A stretch of DNA of 16,551 bases from CAYUYM01 sp964449305 (GCA_964449305.1 CAYUYM010000063.1:1-16551); one strand, 5' to 3'. Shown: positions 1 through 8,154, counted from the stretch's first letter. Notes: generated from the sequence alone by a model not told the origin. A program made the numbers and translations.

Positions 1-1781
1 ATCCGGTGTATGACTGGCACGTGGTGGTGATTTTCGATGAATGCCATCGCAGCCAGTTCGGCGACATGCATGCCGACATCACCCGGGTCTTCAAGCGCTA
101 CCACCTGTTCGGCTTCACTGGCACGCCGATTTTCGCCGATAATGCGGCACGGGCGACCAGCAGATCGCCTCTGCCTCGCACCACAGAGCAGGCCTTTGGC
201 GACAAGCTGCACACCTACACGATTGTCGACGCCATCAACGACAAGAACGTGCTGCCGTTTCGCATCGACTACATCAACACGATCAAGGCATCGGCGAGCA
301 TCAAGGACAAGAAGGTTTCGGCCATCGACACGGAGAGGGCTCTCCTGGCTCCGGAACGCATCACACAGATCGTGAGCTACATCCGTGAGCACTTCGACCA
401 GAAAACCAGGCGCAATGCCAGCTACAGCCATGAGGGCAGGCGGCTGCTCGGGTTCAACTCGCTGTTTGCCACGGCGTCCATTGATGCGGCCAGACGCTAT
501 TACGCTGAATTCGCCCGGCAGGCGAAGGCGGGCGTACACGGTGCGCCCCTGCGGGTCGGTCTGATCTACAGTTTTGCCGCCAACGAGGAGGATGCCGATG
601 GTCTGCTGAACGAGGAGGAATTTGAAACGGAAGGGCTGGATCAAGGCTCACGCGATTTTCTGGATGCCGCGATCAAGGACTACAACGCCCTGTTCGGCAC
701 GAGCTTCGATACATCGGCCGACAAGTTTCAGAACTACTACAAGGATTTGTCGCAGCGGCTGAGGAATCGCGAGCTGGATCTGGTGATAGTCGTCAACATG
801 TTCCTGACTGGCTTTGATGCCACCACACTCAACACCCTGTGGGCAGACAAGAATCTGCGTGCGCACGGTCTGCTCCAGGCGTATTCGCGCACCAACCGCA
901 TCCTCAATTCGGTCAAGACCTACGGCAACATCGTTTCCTTCCGTGATCTCGAACAGGAAACCAACGATGCTCTGGCCCTGTTCGGCAACAAGAATGCAAA
1001 GGGCATTGTGCTGCTGAAGCCATTCGCCGAGTACGACAAGGAATATCGGTCACGGATCGAGCATCTGACTGAGAGCTTTCCGCTTGGCACGGCCATCATC
1101 GGCGAAGCGGCGCAGAAGGCATTCATCACACCCTTCGGTTCGATTCTGCGACTGAAGAACATTCTCACGGCATTTGACGATTTCGCGGGCAACGAAATCC
1201 TGAGCGAACGGGATTTTCAGGATTACCAGAGCCTCTACCTGAACCTGTATGCCGAATACCGCAGCAAATCGGAAGCGGACAAAGAATCGATCAACGACGA
1301 TGTGGTGTTCGAGATCGAGTTGATCAAACAGGTTGAAATCACCGTTGATTACATCCTGATGCTGGTCGAGAAGTACCAGAAGGAGAAAGGGTCGGGCGAA
1401 GACAGGGAGATCCGGGCCGCCATCGACCGTGCAATCAATGCCAGTCCCAGCCTGCGCAACAAGAAAGACCTGATCATGCAGTTTGTGGATTCCATCTCCA
1501 CGGAAGCCAGGGTTGATACGGAATGGATTGCCTTTATTGCCGCCAAGAAGGCTGAGGAGCTCGAACGGATCATCGCGGATGAAGGGCTCGATGCTGATGC
1601 GACGAGGACATTTGTCGACGATGCGTTCCGGGACGGAGCGATTCCGACCTCCGGCACGGCGATCACCAGGATTCTTCCACCGGCGACACGGTTCAGCAAA
1701 GGCAATGACCATGGTGTGAAGAAGCACAGGGTCCTTGACAGGCTTGGCGCGTACTTTCAACGGTTCTTCGGCCTGATCTGA
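1..1781 (+). CDS. hsdR: Type I restriction enzyme R subunit (HsdR), 5'-truncated by window edge
   Basis: This is the C-terminal part (about 590 residues) of the restriction/translocation subunit of a type I restriction-modification system, the ATP-driven motor that pulls DNA and cuts it when the HsdM/HsdS complex meets unmodified sites. The reading frame enters from the left edge (codons in frame from base 3). The Walker B/motif II box DECH (bases 36-47) is followed at once by the HsdR-typical RSQFGDMH and by helicase motif III in GFTGTPIF. The family segment TTEQAFGDKLHTYTI follows. Helicase motifs V and VI are seen in VVNMFLTGFDA and LLQAYSRTNRI. The last 200 or so residues match the helical C-terminal domain seen in EcoR124I-type HsdR. 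The N-terminal nuclease domain and Walker A lie outside the window. No hsdM or hsdS follows, so any partners must be upstream. GC is lower than in the neighbours (26/60 in 1321-1380 and 30/60 in 1261-1320, against 43/60 in 2641-2700), consistent with horizontal acquisition. Confidence 0.95.
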   Translation, partial: PVYDWHVVVIFDECHRSQFGDMHADITRVFKRYHLFGFTGTPIFADNAARATSRSPLPRTTEQAFGDKLHTYTIVDAINDKNVLPFRIDYINTIKASASIKDKKVSAIDTERALLAPERITQIVSYIREHFDQKTRRNASYSHEGRRLLGFNSLFATASIDAARRYYAEFARQAKAGVHGAPLRVGLIYSFAANEEDADGLLNEEEFETEGLDQGSRDFLDAAIKDYNALFGTSFDTSADKFQNYYKDLSQRLRNRELDLVIVVNMFLTGFDATTLNTLWADKNLRAHGLLQAYSRTNRILNSVKTYGNIVSFRDLEQETNDALALFGNKNAKGIVLLKPFAEYDKEYRSRIEHLTESFPLGTAIIGEAAQKAFITPFGSILRLKNILTAFDDFAGNEILSERDFQDYQSLYLNLYAEYRSKSEADKESINDDVVFEIELIKQVEITVDYILMLVEKYQKEKGSGEDREIRAAIDRAINASPSLRNKKDLIMQFVDSISTEARVDTEWIAFIAAKKAEELERIIADEGLDADATRTFVDDAFRDGAIPTSGTAITRILPPATRFSKGNDHGVKKHRVLDRLGAYFQRFFGLI

Positions 1782-1870
1782 GACGGGGTGATGGCGGGCC
1801 ATGCAACGGGGCATGCGCATGATCTCTGACCCGCTTCATTCCCATTTTTTCCATGGTTTTTCACCAGGCA

Positions 1871-1889
1871 TTGCACTAAGTTTCCGATC
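1871..1889 (+). promoter_or_regulatory. Candidate Bacteroidota-type promoter of the efflux operon
   Basis: TAAGTTTC at 1877-1884 resembles the Bacteroidota -7 consensus TAnnTTTG and lies in the only sizeable gap (1782-1921) before the adaptor gene, 32 nt before its ATG. The 13-mer TAAGTTTCCGATC recurs with one mismatch upstream of the small acidic gene on the minus strand (16319-16331) at a similar distance. The -33 region is weak (TGG at 1854-1856, about 20 nt upstream of the -7 box). The rest of the gap shows a short CATGC/GCATG inverted repeat (1800-1815) and a T-run near 1843-1848, but no convincing terminator for hsdR. The call is inferred from similarity and position. Confidence 0.5.
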
Positions 1890-1921
1890 GTTCGGGCCGT
1901 CCCTCAATCAACCTCGATTCA

Positions 1922-3199
1922 ATGAAAAACAAAAAGCGTCTGTACTACTCCGCGGGAGTGATCATACTCCTCATCCTGGTCTGGTTATTCTGGCCGTCAT
2001 CATCCACCGACATCCCCAGTGCCCAGGTGCGCCGCGGGGATTTCAACATCCTCGTCATCGAGTCGGGATCGATCCGGGCGAAGAACTCCTCCACCATCAC
2101 CGCACCCCGCATTTTTTCCGGCGGCAACCTCCAGGTTGTGTTTCTCGCCGCCGAAGGCACGGTGGCCGAGAAGGATCAGGAGCTTGTCCGCTTCGATCCG
2201 ACAAACGCACTGAAGCGCATCAACGACAAGCAGATCGAACTGAAGACCATCCTCGCGGATCTCGAGAAGCTCAAGGCCCAGCAGGCCGCCGATGAATCCC
2301 AGGCGAAGACCGACCTCCAGACGGCGGAGTTGAACTTCCAGCTCGCCGAGCTGGCGCTCAAGCGCATGGAATTTGAGCCGGAGGCGAAGAAGCGCGAGGC
2401 CAGCCTCGAGTTTGAGCGGTCGAAGCTCGCCTTTGAACAGGCCCAGCTCAACAGCAAGAACAAGGGCATCGTGCGCAAGTCGGAGCTTGGGAACCTGCAA
2501 CTCCGCATCGCCCAGATCAACGGCGACATCCAGGCCTCACAGAAGGAGATGGATCAGCTTACGATCAAGGCGCCGATCAGCGGGCTCATTGTCTACGAAA
2601 ACAACTGGAGCACGGGCCGGAAGATCGCCGTCGGCGACCAGCCCTGGCCGGGCATGCCGATCATCTCCCTGCCCGACCTGTCGGCCGCCCAGGTGGAGAT
2701 CAGCATCAATGAGATGGACATCTCCAAGGTGAAGTCGGGCCAGAAGGTGGACATCATCCCTGATGCCTTTCCCGACCGCAGCTTCACCGGCACCATCACC
2801 TCCGTGTCCCAGATCGGCCGTGAGAAGGGGTCCGGATCCAGCATCAAGGTGTTCGACATCATCGTGGACATCGACGTGACCGACGAGATCCTCAAACCGG
2901 GCATCACGACCACGAACAAGATCGTCGTCGGCACGCTCAAGGATGTGCTCTCGATTCCGATCGTCGCGGTGGTTGAGGAGAACAAGAAGACCTACGTCTT
3001 TGTCAGGGACGGCGGATCCTTCACCCGCCGTGAGGTGGAACTCGGTGAGCGGAACGACAACTACGTGGTGGTGAAGAACGGGCTCACCGAATCCGACGTG
3101 GTCGCCCTGCGGAATCCGGAGGCGAAGGATGGCGCCGAGGATGGAAAGAAGAACGAACCGAAGGTCGCGCCACAGCAGACCAGCGGAAGCGCGAAATGA
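1922..3199 (+). CDS. HlyD/MacA-family periplasmic adaptor (membrane fusion protein)
   Basis: Predicted periplasmic adaptor of 425 aa that links an inner-membrane ABC permease to a TolC-type outer-membrane channel. Residues 1-6 are basic (MKNKKR) and residues 8-24 form a single hydrophobic segment, so the protein is probably an N-terminally anchored inner-membrane protein. Split lipoyl-like halves lie at about 60-92 and 214-252 (second half with KAPISGLIVYENN). Between them, about 93-213 is a heptad-rich, Glu/Lys/Leu-rich helical hairpin that would contact TolC. A beta-barrel (about 255-335) and a membrane-proximal domain (about 336-400) follow, and the tail is hydrophilic and Lys/Glu-rich. 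Length fits MacA-type adaptors. The ATG at 1922 is the first in-frame start before the membrane segment, and there is no clear Shine-Dalgarno. The stop overlaps the permease start in ATGA, indicating translational coupling. The substrate cannot be told: macrolide, peptide or lipoprotein-like export are all possible. Confidence 0.9.
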   Translation: MKNKKRLYYSAGVIILLILVWLFWPSSSTDIPSAQVRRGDFNILVIESGSIRAKNSSTITAPRIFSGGNLQVVFLAAEGTVAEKDQELVRFDPTNALKRINDKQIELKTILADLEKLKAQQAADESQAKTDLQTAELNFQLAELALKRMEFEPEAKKREASLEFERSKLAFEQAQLNSKNKGIVRKSELGNLQLRIAQINGDIQASQKEMDQLTIKAPISGLIVYENNWSTGRKIAVGDQPWPGMPIISLPDLSAAQVEISINEMDISKVKSGQKVDIIPDAFPDRSFTGTITSVSQIGREKGSGSSIKVFDIIVDIDVTDEILKPGITTTNKIVVGTLKDVLSIPIVAVVEENKKTYVFVRDGGSFTRREVELGERNDNYVVVKNGLTESDVVALRNPEAKDGAEDGKKNEPKVAPQQTSGSAK

Positions 3200-4527
3200 T
3201 CAGCCGCATCGCGAAGTACCGTGAAACGCTGATCATCGCCTTCGAGAGCCTCACGCTGCACAAGGCGCGCTCGTTTCTCACGATGCTCGGCATCATCTTC
3301 GGCGTGGCCGCCGTGATCGCGATGCTCTCCATCGGCGAGGGCGCACGGCAGGAGTCGCTGGAGCAGATCGAGGTGCTGGGGGTGCGCAACATCATCATCC
3401 GCAGCATGGATGTGGAGGCGGATGCCGGCACGGAGTCCGGCGACAAGAAGCTGCGCCCGATGGGCATCACCATCCGCGACGCGCAGGCCATCGCCGAGGT
3501 CTGTCCCTTCGTGGACAACACGACGATCACCTGGGAGTCCGACGTCGAGGCCCGCACCTACAGTGGCAGTGTGAAGGGCACGCTCATCGGCACATCGCCG
3601 AGCTATGAGGCGATGTTCAACATCCGGATGTCGGAGGGCACCTTCCTCGTGGAGCACCACATGCGCAGCTATGCCAATGTGTGCGTGATCGGTGCCGAGG
3701 TGAAGAAGGCGCTCTTCGGTTTCCAGAACCCGGTGGGTCAGCTCGTGAAGCTGCAGGACCAGTGGTTCACCGTGATCGGCGTGATCCAGAATCCCGAGAT
3801 CTCGAAATCCTCGGCCGAGACGGACCAGGCGCTGACGACGACCAAGATCTTCATCCCGCTGACCACGGCGATGGCGAAGTTTCCGCGCACGGAGCGGGGT
3901 TCCGGAGTGTCGGTGAGTTTCGGCGGCCGGACACGTCGGATGCGCCGTGGCGGTGGAGACGACCAGTACCTTGACCGCAGCACCATCGATCAGATCGCCG
4001 TGCAGGTGACGCGCACGACGGAGACCGCCGAGGCGGCGCGCGTGATCAGCGCGGTGCTCGAGAAACGGCACAACGACCAGAAGGATTTCATCATCACCAT
4101 CCCCGAGCAGCTCATCGAGCAGAGCCAGAAGACGCAACGGATCTTCAACATCGTGATGGGCGCCATCGCGGGGATCTCCCTGCTGGTGGGCGGCATCGGC
4201 ATCATGAACATCATGCTGGCCTCGGTGCTCGAGCGCACGCGCGAGATCGGCATCCGCCGGGCCATCGGGGCGACGCGCGCCACCGTGGTGGTGCAGTTCC
4301 TTGCGGAGGCGACAATGCTCTCGGTGGCGGGGGGGCTGGTCGGCATCGCCCTCGGTTTCGGCCTCACCAAGATCATCGCCATCTACGCCGGCTGGCGCAC
4401 CATCGTCAATGCCTGGGCCGTGCTGCTCGCCTTCGGCGTGGCCGTGGCCACCGGCATCGGCTTCGGCTTCTACCCCGCACGACGCGCCGCGTCCCAGGAC
4501 ATCATCGAATCGCTGCGCTACGAATAG
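3196..4527 (+). CDS. MacB/FtsX-type ABC transporter permease, no ATPase domain
   Basis: Inner-membrane permease of 443 aa with the MacB/LolC/FtsX layout. TM1 is at about 25-47, followed by a large MacB-PCD-like periplasmic domain (about 50-290). TM2 (about 318-342, with LVGGIGIMNIML), TM3 (about 370-395) and TM4 (about 406-430) follow. The family signature ERTREIGIRRAIGAT directly follows TM2, and the protein ends in the usual PARRAASQDIIESLRYE-type tail. These are mechanotransmission transporters that use cytoplasmic ATP hydrolysis to move periplasmic substrates through an adaptor and TolC channel. E. coli MacB carries its ATPase in the same chain, but this protein does not, and no ATPase gene is present within the window, so a separate LolD-like ATPase must come from elsewhere. 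An unusual basic, Gly-rich stretch (residues 243-256, GGRTRRMRRGGGDD) sits in the periplasmic domain. The start is fixed by the 4-base ATGA overlap with the adaptor gene. Confidence 0.92.
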   Translation: MISRIAKYRETLIIAFESLTLHKARSFLTMLGIIFGVAAVIAMLSIGEGARQESLEQIEVLGVRNIIIRSMDVEADAGTESGDKKLRPMGITIRDAQAIAEVCPFVDNTTITWESDVEARTYSGSVKGTLIGTSPSYEAMFNIRMSEGTFLVEHHMRSYANVCVIGAEVKKALFGFQNPVGQLVKLQDQWFTVIGVIQNPEISKSSAETDQALTTTKIFIPLTTAMAKFPRTERGSGVSVSFGGRTRRMRRGGGDDQYLDRSTIDQIAVQVTRTTETAEAARVISAVLEKRHNDQKDFIITIPEQLIEQSQKTQRIFNIVMGAIAGISLLVGGIGIMNIMLASVLERTREIGIRRAIGATRATVVVQFLAEATMLSVAGGLVGIALGFGLTKIIAIYAGWRTIVNAWAVLLAFGVAVATGIGFGFYPARRAASQDIIESLRYE

Positions 4528-4554
4528 CGTGGCGCGCCTTCACGACGGAGCACC

Positions 4555-6015
4555 ATGAACGCACGCCCTCTTCTCCTCGCCCTTCTCCTCACCACCACCA
4601 CCGCCGGCGCACAACGGCTCCTCACGCTTGAGGAGTGCTTCTCGATCGCGATGGAGCGCAGCTACACGGCGCGCAGCGCACGCGAGCAGCTCCACGCCTC
4701 AGAAGCCGTGGCCCAGGCGGCCCGGCGGGCGCTCTACTCCACGGTGGATCTGAACTTCGACTTCCCCAGCTACAACCGGTCGCTGCAGGCGCAGTTCAAT
4801 CCCGCAACCGGGCGGTACGACTACTTCCCTCTTGAGATCACACAATACCGGGGATCGCTCGACATCAACCAACCACTCATCTGGACGAACAGCACCATCA
4901 CGGTGAGCGGCCTCATCTACCGGCAGGATCAGAGCCTCACCGGCACGGACGGCTCCTTCACGCGGAACTTCTACACCAACCTCGCCATCGTGCTCAAGCA
5001 GCCGCTGTTCGTGCCCAACACGCAGCGCATCGCCCTGCGGCAGGCCGAGATCGACTACGATGAATCCCTCGCCGACTACCGTCGCATGCTGCTCGACATG
5101 CAGTACTCCGTGACCGAGGGGTTCTACCGGCTCTATTCGTCGCAGGAGCAGATGACGATCCAGACCGACCGGGTGACCCAGCAGCAGGAATCCTTCACCA
5201 CGGCCCAGCGGAAGTTCCGGAGCGGGCTGATCGCCGAGGTGGAGGCCATGCAGTTCGAGGTGGATCTCGCCGCGGCGCAGAACGACATGTTCTCCGCCGA
5301 GAACGACGTCGTGTCGCGCGCCAACGCCTTCAAGACGCTCATCGGTGTTCCACTCGCGGATTCGATCCGACTCGTGCTCACCGACACCGCATTCCGCGCC
5401 GTGGCCATCGACCGGGAGCTGGCCATCAGCGAGGCGCGCAAGACGCGCGTTGATCTGCAGCGGGCGCGGAACAATGTGGAGCGGAGCGAGCTGTCGCTCG
5501 ACCTGGTGAAGAGCCGGCGGCAGATCCGCGGCGATGTGACGCTGAGCTACGGCCTGACGAAGGACGACCCCGTCTTCGACAACCTCTTCATCAAGCCGCG
5601 CGACACGCGCAGCGCCACCTTCACACTCACCGTCCCGGTGTTCGACTGGGGCAGGCATTCGCTCGACGTGGAGAGCGCGGAGGCGCGCCTGCGCAACTCC
5701 CAGCTCACGCTCGAAAACGCCGAGATCACCATCGAGCAGGAGATCACCGACCTGGTGCGGCGCATTGGTTCCGCGGCCCGGCGCGTGGGGGTGATGTACC
5801 AGTCGCGCCTGGTGGCGGAGAAGGCCACGGACATCAACACCCGCCGTTTCGAGGTGGGCACCATCGGCGCACTCGAACTCTCGCAGGCGCAGAGCCGTCT
5901 GCTGCAGGCCCGACTTGGCGCACTCGAAGCCCTCATCGACTACAACATCTCCCTCGCCGATCTCAAACGCCGCACAAGCTGGGACTGGGTCAAGGACCGC
6001 CCGGTCGAGTTCTGA
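4555..6015 (+). CDS. TolC-family outer-membrane efflux protein
   Basis: Outer-membrane factor of 486 aa that should form the trimeric exit duct of the pump built with the two preceding genes. A Sec signal peptide (residues 1-19, ending TTAGAQ) precedes LLTLEECFSIAMERS, the usual amphipathic start of TolC-family proteins. Two OEP-type repeats follow, each a long alpha-helical hairpin plus beta-strands. The family hallmark PVFDWGRHSLDVESAEARL is in the second half, as is RFEVGTIGALELSQAQSRLLQA near the C-terminus. A GGAG ribosome-binding site lies 4 nt before the ATG (4547-4550). The gap from the permease is only 27 bp, so the three genes are very likely one operon. Length is normal for the family and no defects are visible. 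The specific exported substrate is unknown. Confidence 0.92.
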   Translation: MNARPLLLALLLTTTTAGAQRLLTLEECFSIAMERSYTARSAREQLHASEAVAQAARRALYSTVDLNFDFPSYNRSLQAQFNPATGRYDYFPLEITQYRGSLDINQPLIWTNSTITVSGLIYRQDQSLTGTDGSFTRNFYTNLAIVLKQPLFVPNTQRIALRQAEIDYDESLADYRRMLLDMQYSVTEGFYRLYSSQEQMTIQTDRVTQQQESFTTAQRKFRSGLIAEVEAMQFEVDLAAAQNDMFSAENDVVSRANAFKTLIGVPLADSIRLVLTDTAFRAVAIDRELAISEARKTRVDLQRARNNVERSELSLDLVKSRRQIRGDVTLSYGLTKDDPVFDNLFIKPRDTRSATFTLTVPVFDWGRHSLDVESAEARLRNSQLTLENAEITIEQEITDLVRRIGSAARRVGVMYQSRLVAEKATDINTRRFEVGTIGALELSQAQSRLLQARLGALEALIDYNISLADLKRRTSWDWVKDRPVEF

Positions 6016-6034
6016 CGCTCTGTCGCGTCCTGAA

Positions 6035-6051
6035 CAGCCGTCAAACGGCTG
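6035..6051 (+). terminator. Possible hairpin terminator after the efflux operon
   Basis: Perfect 7-bp inverted repeat CAGCCGT/ACGGCTG (6035-6041 and 6045-6051) with a 3-nt loop, 20 nt after the tolC-like stop codon. Its position between two operons fits a terminator. There is no U-tract after it, so it could equally be a 3'-end stabilising hairpin or chance in GC-rich DNA. Confidence 0.35.
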
Positions 6052-6106
6052 CGCGGGGACTGCCGGAATTCCGAGGCCACCACGTGCGGCGCTTGGATGA
6101 TTTTCG

Positions 6107-6113
6107 TACCTTC
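6107..6113 (+). promoter_or_regulatory. Possible -7 element for the nucleoside-salvage operon
   Basis: TACCTTC at 6107-6113 partly matches the TAnnTTTG -7 box of Bacteroidota-type promoters and lies in the 180-bp gap before the thymidine kinase gene, about 83 nt upstream of its chosen start. There is no good TTG at the expected -33 position. The call is tentative and rests mainly on location. Confidence 0.25.
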
Positions 6114-6161
6114 AACCCCGATATTCGGTGTGCACCCCCTTCCTGCATCCGACTTCGCCCT

Positions 6162-6189
6162 CTTCACTCTTCACTCTTCACTCTTGACT
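6162..6189 (+). repeat. Tandem heptanucleotide repeat, 4 x CTTCACT
   Basis: Three exact copies of CTTCACT (6162-6182) and a fourth with one change (CTTGACT, 6183-6189) run head to tail, ending 6 nt before the ATG of the thymidine kinase gene. The tract is pyrimidine-rich and occupies the place where a Shine-Dalgarno would sit. Since 7 is not a multiple of 3, any copy-number change would alter leader length, and would shift frame if translation began upstream in the open frame that starts at 6097. Confidence 0.9.
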
Positions 6190-6195
6190 CTCCCC

Positions 6196-6804
6196 ATGTC
6201 CATCACTGAAGTCCCCCACATCCCTTCCAAAATGCTGCCACAGGAGACCGGCTGGATCGAGGTGATCTGCGGTTCCATGTTCAGCGGCAAGACCGAGGAG
6301 CTCATCCGTCGGCTGCGCCGGGCGCAGATCGCGAAGCAGTCGGTCGCCATCTTCAAGCCGGTGATCGACAACCGGTACAGCCGTGAACACATCGTCTCCC
6401 ATTCCGGCGTCTCCCTTCCCTCCATCAATGTGCAGAGCGCCGGGGACATCCTCGCGCACGTGGAGGGCATCGAGGTGGTGGGCATCGACGAGGCGCAGTT
6501 CTTTGACGATTCCATCGTGGCCATCGTGGAGCGTCTCGCGAACGACGGAAGGCGCGTCATCCTCGCCGGCCTCGATCAGGACTACCTGGGCAAGCCCTTC
6601 GATCCCATGCCGCAGCTTCTGGCTGTGGCGGAGTACATCACGAAGACGCTGGCGATCTGTGTGGTGTGCGGGAACCCGGCGAACCGGACACAGCGCGTGA
6701 CGAAGAGCTCCGAGCGCGTGCTGGTGGGGGCGGCCGAGGCATACGAGGCACGCTGCCGCCACTGCTTCACCACCAATCTCGACGAGGTCACACCGGCATC
6801 ATGA
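6196..6804 (+). CDS. tdk: Thymidine kinase (type II)
   Basis: Cytosolic enzyme of 202 aa that phosphorylates thymidine (and deoxyuridine) with ATP in pyrimidine salvage. The P-loop GSMFSGKT is at residues 26-33 and the Mg-binding/catalytic-base segment DEAQFF at 98-103, with Glu99 the predicted base. The tetra-Cys zinc site of the TK1-like family is complete: CVVC (155, 158) and CRHC (187, 190). The lasso-loop region ending VGAAEAYEARC matches family members. I chose the ATG at 6196 because it gives the usual short N-terminus before WIEVICGSMFSGKT. The frame is open upstream to an ATG at 6097, but that extension would be translated from the heptad repeat and has no family counterpart. A further ATG at 6232 is also possible. 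The stop overlaps the transporter start (ATGA), so the genes are coupled. No Shine-Dalgarno is visible. Confidence 0.95.
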   Translation: MSITEVPHIPSKMLPQETGWIEVICGSMFSGKTEELIRRLRRAQIAKQSVAIFKPVIDNRYSREHIVSHSGVSLPSINVQSAGDILAHVEGIEVVGIDEAQFFDDSIVAIVERLANDGRRVILAGLDQDYLGKPFDPMPQLLAVAEYITKTLAICVVCGNPANRTQRVTKSSERVLVGAAEAYEARCRHCFTTNLDEVTPAS

Positions 6805-8153
6805 TCGAATCCATCCTTCGCGGCATCGGCGGCATCCTGTTCCTCATCGGGATCGCCCTCCTCTTTTCGAAGAACCGTCGTGCGGTGCCCTGGGCCATGG
6901 TCGGCAAGGGGCTGGGCATTCAGATCGTCTTCGGCATCTTCGTCATCAAGGGATCGCAGCTCCGTGAGCTGTGGTATCCGCTCGGGTACTTCCGGGACAT
7001 GTTCGAGTTCTTCAGCAGGGTGTTTGTGAAACTCATGAGCTTCACCACCGATGGTGCACGCTTCATCTTCGGGAACCTCGCGATCAGCCCGCCGCAGGAG
7101 GGATCGATCACCTTCATCTTCGCCTTCCAGGTGCTGCCCACCATCATCTTCTTCTCCTCGCTGCTCTCACTGCTGTACTACCTCGGCGTGATGCAGAAGG
7201 TGGTGCAGGCCATGGCGTGGGTGATGGCGAAGATCCTCGGCACCTCGGGTGCGGAATCGCTCTCGAACACGGCGAACATCTTCCTCGGGCAGACCGAGGC
7301 CCCCCTGCTCATCCGGCCCTACATCAAGACGATGACGCTGTCGGAGATCAACACCATCATGGTCGGTGGATTCGCCACCATCGCCGGCGGTGTGATGGCC
7401 GCGTATGTGCAGATGCTCGGCGGTGTCTTTGCCCAGGCCTATGGCCTGCCCCTGTTCGATGCGCAGGTCCTGTTTGCCACGCAGCTCATGGGCGCATCCA
7501 TCATGGCCGCACCCGCAGGCCTCATCCTCTCGAAGATCCTCCTGCCGGAGACGGAGAAGCCGCTGACAGCAGGGAAGGTGCATCTGCCCTACGAGAAGAA
7601 CGCCTCCAACGCCATCGAAGCCGCCGCCAGCGGTGCGTCGGATGGCATGCAGCTGGCGTTGAACATCGCCGCCATGCTTCTGGCGTTCATCGCTCTTGTC
7701 GCCCTGCTGAATTTCGGACTTGAGCAGCTCGGCAGCATCGGCAACCTCAACGGGTACCTCATCGCCACCTTCGGCAAGCCCCTGAGCATGCAGCTCATCC
7801 TCGGGCTCGTGTTCCAGTACTTTTCCGTGGCCATCGGCGTGCCGTGGAACGACGCGTTCAACGTGGGCAGCCTCATGGGCACGAAGCTCGCACTCAACGA
7901 GTTCGTCGCCTACCTGGACATGACCAAGCTCGTTGCCGCCAAGGCGCTGTCGGACAAGGCGATGATCATGGCCGCCTACGCCCTCTGCGGCTTCGCGAAC
8001 CTCTCGTCCATCGCCATCCAGATCGGCGGCATCAGCCCGCTGGCGCCGGAACGCCGCGGCGACATTTCGGCGCTCGGTCTGCGAGCCCTGCTCGGCGGCA
8101 CGCTCGCCACCATGCTCACCGCCACCATCGCCGGCATCCTCACGGGATTCTGA
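6801..8153 (+). CDS. Concentrative nucleoside transporter (CNT/NupC family)
   Basis: Inner-membrane ion-coupled nucleoside importer of 450 aa, full length for bacterial CNTs, with many hydrophobic segments. The substrate-site motif GQTEAPLL is at residues 163-170; Glu166 corresponds to the ribose-contacting acidic residue of this family. The CNT signature G-x-K-x3-N-E-F-V-A-Y is intact at 360-371 (GTKLALNEFVAY). SNTANIF before GQTEAP and GVPWND before the signature are also family-typical. The ATG at 6801 overlaps the tdk stop (ATGA) and leaves a plausible short N-terminus before the first membrane segment. The next gene starts one base after its stop. The company of tdk and a purine nucleoside phosphorylase suggests broad nucleoside uptake rather than one substrate, but specificity cannot be read from sequence alone. 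Confidence 0.95.
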   Translation: MIESILRGIGGILFLIGIALLFSKNRRAVPWAMVGKGLGIQIVFGIFVIKGSQLRELWYPLGYFRDMFEFFSRVFVKLMSFTTDGARFIFGNLAISPPQEGSITFIFAFQVLPTIIFFSSLLSLLYYLGVMQKVVQAMAWVMAKILGTSGAESLSNTANIFLGQTEAPLLIRPYIKTMTLSEINTIMVGGFATIAGGVMAAYVQMLGGVFAQAYGLPLFDAQVLFATQLMGASIMAAPAGLILSKILLPETEKPLTAGKVHLPYEKNASNAIEAAASGASDGMQLALNIAAMLLAFIALVALLNFGLEQLGSIGNLNGYLIATFGKPLSMQLILGLVFQYFSVAIGVPWNDAFNVGSLMGTKLALNEFVAYLDMTKLVAAKALSDKAMIMAAYALCGFANLSSIAIQIGGISPLAPERRGDISALGLRALLGGTLATMLTATIAGILTGF

Positions 8154-8154
8154 C

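Noticed and set aside
1800..1815. CATGC/GCATG inverted repeat after hsdR as a terminator
   Set aside because: The stem is only 5 bp and no T-tract follows directly.
3061..4137. Minus-strand open frame of 358 codons opposite the ABC permease
   Set aside because: The permease has conserved membrane segments and the family signature; the antisense product is a His/Arg/Asp-rich shadow.
6097..6195. N-terminal extension of thymidine kinase from the ATG at 6097
   Set aside because: The extra 33 residues have no family counterpart, are partly encoded by the heptad repeat and have no ribosome-binding site; 6196 fits the family length.
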